Shown: positions 5,332 through 6,934 of the stretch, one piece after another
Position numbering within the stretch: the stretch's first letter is position 1
Layout: each line of letters begins with the position of its first letter
NCBI GenBank assembly: GCA_031271525.1
Contig: JAISVO010000127.1
Coordinates: forward strand, 1 to 6,934
Source: Oscillospiraceae bacterium
GTDB lineage: Bacteria > Bacillota > Clostridia > Oscillospirales > UBA929
Direction of reading: 5' to 3'
DNA: 6,934 bases
Translations under genes and position numbers: made by a program
Notes under the pieces: generated by a model
What the model saw: the letters and a program-made list of their open reading frames with translations, nothing else
Told to the model about the DNA's origin: nothing
Database searches by the model: none

Positions 5332-6934
5332 AGCCCTTTTTCATTAACACGCGTAAGCCCTTGAAGAACCTCCCGTTTGCCATTGCAAGCAGTCCCTGAA
5401 ACAGCGAGGTTTTCATGCCGCTGGATATCGCCATGCTCCGCAGGGGACTGCTGGCGGACGCTTCCATCATCATTCGATACTCGGGTGTTCCCGGTTTCAC
5501 GCCCTTTGCTATGGTACGCTTTATCCCCCAATACACTAGCTTCATCACCAGAGAGTGTTCTTTCATGTCCGTTACGCTGTCGTCCATTGTATACTTGCCT
5601 TTTTGCGGAACATACGGATGGTGGTCAATTTGCTCCCACAAGGAAGATAATGGAACATCCTCACCGTCCGGTTGAACGGTTCCGGCAACGTGCAGATCCT
5701 CCGGATCGCCGCCTGCGAGTACGGTATAGGTTCCCTTTGGAACCTTCCAACCGTCTGACCAAACGGCAAAGCAGCGTTCGTCCAGCGTGAAGGTGACGGT
5801 TTGACTCTCTCCGGGTTGTAAGAATACCTTTGCAAAACGCTTTAACTCCCGGGCCGGACGGTGCGGGCTGTTTTCGGGCGGCGCTATGTAAAGCTGCACG
5901 ACCTCCGCGCCCGCATATTCCCCGTTGTTGCTCACCGTGAGCCTTACCATTTCGCCGCTGACCGAAATATCCGAGTACGCAAATCGCGTATAGCTCAACC
6001 CATAGCCGAAGCGCCAACGCGGGCTGATACCCGCTTTGTCGTAATGTCTGTAGCCCACATAGACGCCCTCGCGGTACACCGCGTCCCGCTCGCCGTAATA
6101 CTTTGCGGAGGGGCAGTCCTCGTACCGCATAGGCCAGCTCTCGGCCAGCTTGCCGGAGGGCGTTACCGTGCCATACAGTAGATTCTTAACCGCTTCACCC
6201 CCCGCTTGGCCGGGCAGACCCATGTACAGGATAGCTTTTACCTTATCCGCCCACGGGCACTCCACCGGCGCGCCGCAGAAAAGGACGACCACAGTATTGG
6301 GATTCCGCCTTGCCGTGTCCTCGATCAAACGCACATGGCTGTCAGGCAGTTTCATATGATCGCGGTCAAAACCCTCGCTCTCGTACTCGGGCGGCAGCCC
6401 GGCGAATACGATCACGGCGTCCGCGCCGTCCACATCCGCCGTGCCTTTGAGCACATTCGCCGGTTGCACGAGCCGGGTCGGGTTGATGTGGCTAGACCCC
6501 GCTCCCTGATAGCGCATATCCCGCGCCATGTCCCCAACGACCGCAATGGTTTGAGCCTCGTTCAGCGGTAAGAGGTCTCCGTCATTTTTAAGCAGCACCG
6601 CTCCCTGTTCGGCGGCTTCGCGGGCCAGCGTGTGGTGCGCGTCATAGTCACAAGGGGTTTTACTTTTTAATGCTTCCCATGCGTCCAGAACCATTTTCTT
6701 TACCCGCGCCGCGCTTTTGTCAATGAACAACTCCTCCAGTTTGCCGCTTTCCACCGCTTCCAGCGTTTCTTCCAGCATATAATCGCATCTGCCGGGCATG
6801 TTGAGGTCGCAGCCTGCCTTAAAGCCCTCAATTCTGTCGTGCATTGCGCCCCAGTCGGTCATGACCAACCCGTCAAAGCCCCATTCTTCCCGCAGTATTT
6901 TGGTGAGCAGCTCCGCATTGTCAGAGCAATATAC
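5330..6934 (-). CDS. GH3 glycoside hydrolase, beta-glucosidase type (N-terminus outside window)
   Basis: The frame is open to the right edge, giving 534 residues; the N-terminal barrel part, probably over 200 residues, is missing. The visible start, VYCSDNAELLTKILREEWGF then DGLVMTDWGA, is the end of the GH3 barrel. Asp27 in TDW matches the family's catalytic nucleophile (usually SDW). The alpha/beta sandwich domain follows, with EAAEQGAVLLKNDGDLLPL, QGAGSSHINPTRL and YESEGFDRDHMKLP; Glu187 in ESEGFDR is a candidate acid/base. GKLAESWP (261-268) leads to a fibronectin type III-like domain (about 321-417). A C-terminal extension (about 422-534, KYTMDDSVTDMKEHSLVMKLVYWG then MANGRFFKGL) is typical of clostridial GH3 enzymes. 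Such enzymes remove terminal beta-linked glucose or related sugars with retention. The TTG at 6866-6868 is an internal Leu codon, not a start. Around residues 163-171 the domain looks 30-40 residues shorter than usual. The gene precedes the rhamnosidase in one apparent operon whose promoter is off the window. Confidence 0.93.
   Translation of the reverse strand, partial: VYCSDNAELLTKILREEWGFDGLVMTDWGAMHDRIEGFKAGCDLNMPGRCDYMLEETLEAVESGKLEELFIDKSAARVKKMVLDAWEALKSKTPCDYDAHHTLAREAAEQGAVLLKNDGDLLPLNEAQTIAVVGDMARDMRYQGAGSSHINPTRLVQPANVLKGTADVDGADAVIVFAGLPPEYESEGFDRDHMKLPDSHVRLIEDTARRNPNTVVVLFCGAPVECPWADKVKAILYMGLPGQAGGEAVKNLLYGTVTPSGKLAESWPMRYEDCPSAKYYGERDAVYREGVYVGYRHYDKAGISPRWRFGYGLSYTRFAYSDISVSGEMVRLTVSNNGEYAGAEVVQLYIAPPENSPHRPARELKRFAKVFLQPGESQTVTFTLDERCFAVWSDGWKVPKGTYTVLAGGDPEDLHVAGTVQPDGEDVPLSSLWEQIDHHPYVPQKGKYTMDDSVTDMKEHSLVMKLVYWGIKRTIAKGVKPGTPEYRMMMEASASSPLRSMAISSGMKTSLFQGLLAMANGRFFKGLRVLMKKG

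Noticed and set aside
6866..6868. TTG as the start of the GH3 gene
   Set aside because: The same frame continues to the window edge with conserved GH3 residues (YCSDNAELL, EEWGFDG), so this is an internal Leu codon of a gene cut by the edge.
1..6934. Mobile elements, CRISPR arrays, tRNA or rRNA genes
   Set aside because: No transposase or integrase motifs, no regularly spaced repeats, and no tRNA- or rRNA-like sequence were recognised by eye on either strand.

Overview
The window looks like chromosomal DNA of a fairly GC-rich, Gram-positive anaerobe of the class Clostridia, possibly Oscillospiraceae-like. This is an inference from strong AGGAGG-type ribosome binding sites, near-consensus sigma-A promoters, a FapA/DUF342 protein, and clostridial-style GH3 and GH78 glycosidases. 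The species cannot be named from the sequence alone.

Left part (1-2092, all minus strand). A small acidic-headed membrane protein (1598-2092) is followed by a FapA-family (DUF342) beta-helix protein (144-1565). They appear to form a two-gene transcription unit. It is driven by a good sigma-A promoter (2124-2152) whose -10 box lies inside a 13-bp palindrome. FapA starts at TTG behind a perfect AAGGAGG. Beyond the end of fapA, a flawless TTGACA-17-TATAAT promoter (22-50) points leftward out of the window, toward an unseen and probably highly expressed gene or stable RNA.

Middle (2093-2760). A divergent spacer of about 200 bp leads to one plus-strand gene (2293-2622). It encodes a 109-residue cytoplasmic protein whose two ends resemble the halves of a small alpha/beta (general-stress 17M-like) fold. 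A strong hairpin (2628-2664) follows its stop and separates it from the convergent glycosidase genes. A second, overlapping palindrome and a short open tail (2680-2754, minus) occupy the remaining gap.

Right part (2738-6934, minus strand). A GH3 beta-glucosidase-type enzyme, whose N-terminus lies off the right edge, is followed 48 bp later by a GH78 alpha-L-rhamnosidase with its own strong ribosome binding site. The GH78 has no secretion signal, so the pair most likely works in the cytoplasm on imported rhamnose- and glucose-bearing glycosides, with one enzyme removing rhamnose and the other glucose. The GH3 appears to lack about 30-40 residues of its alpha/beta sandwich domain compared with close family members, which is worth checking. 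The glycosidase half is visibly less GC-rich than the fapA half, so the two halves may have different histories.

No tRNA, rRNA, CRISPR array, transposase or phage gene was seen. No wholly new system is evident. The most unusual points are the shortened GH3, the stacked palindromes at the convergent junction, the palindrome over the fapA-unit promoter, and the perfect outward promoter at the left edge.
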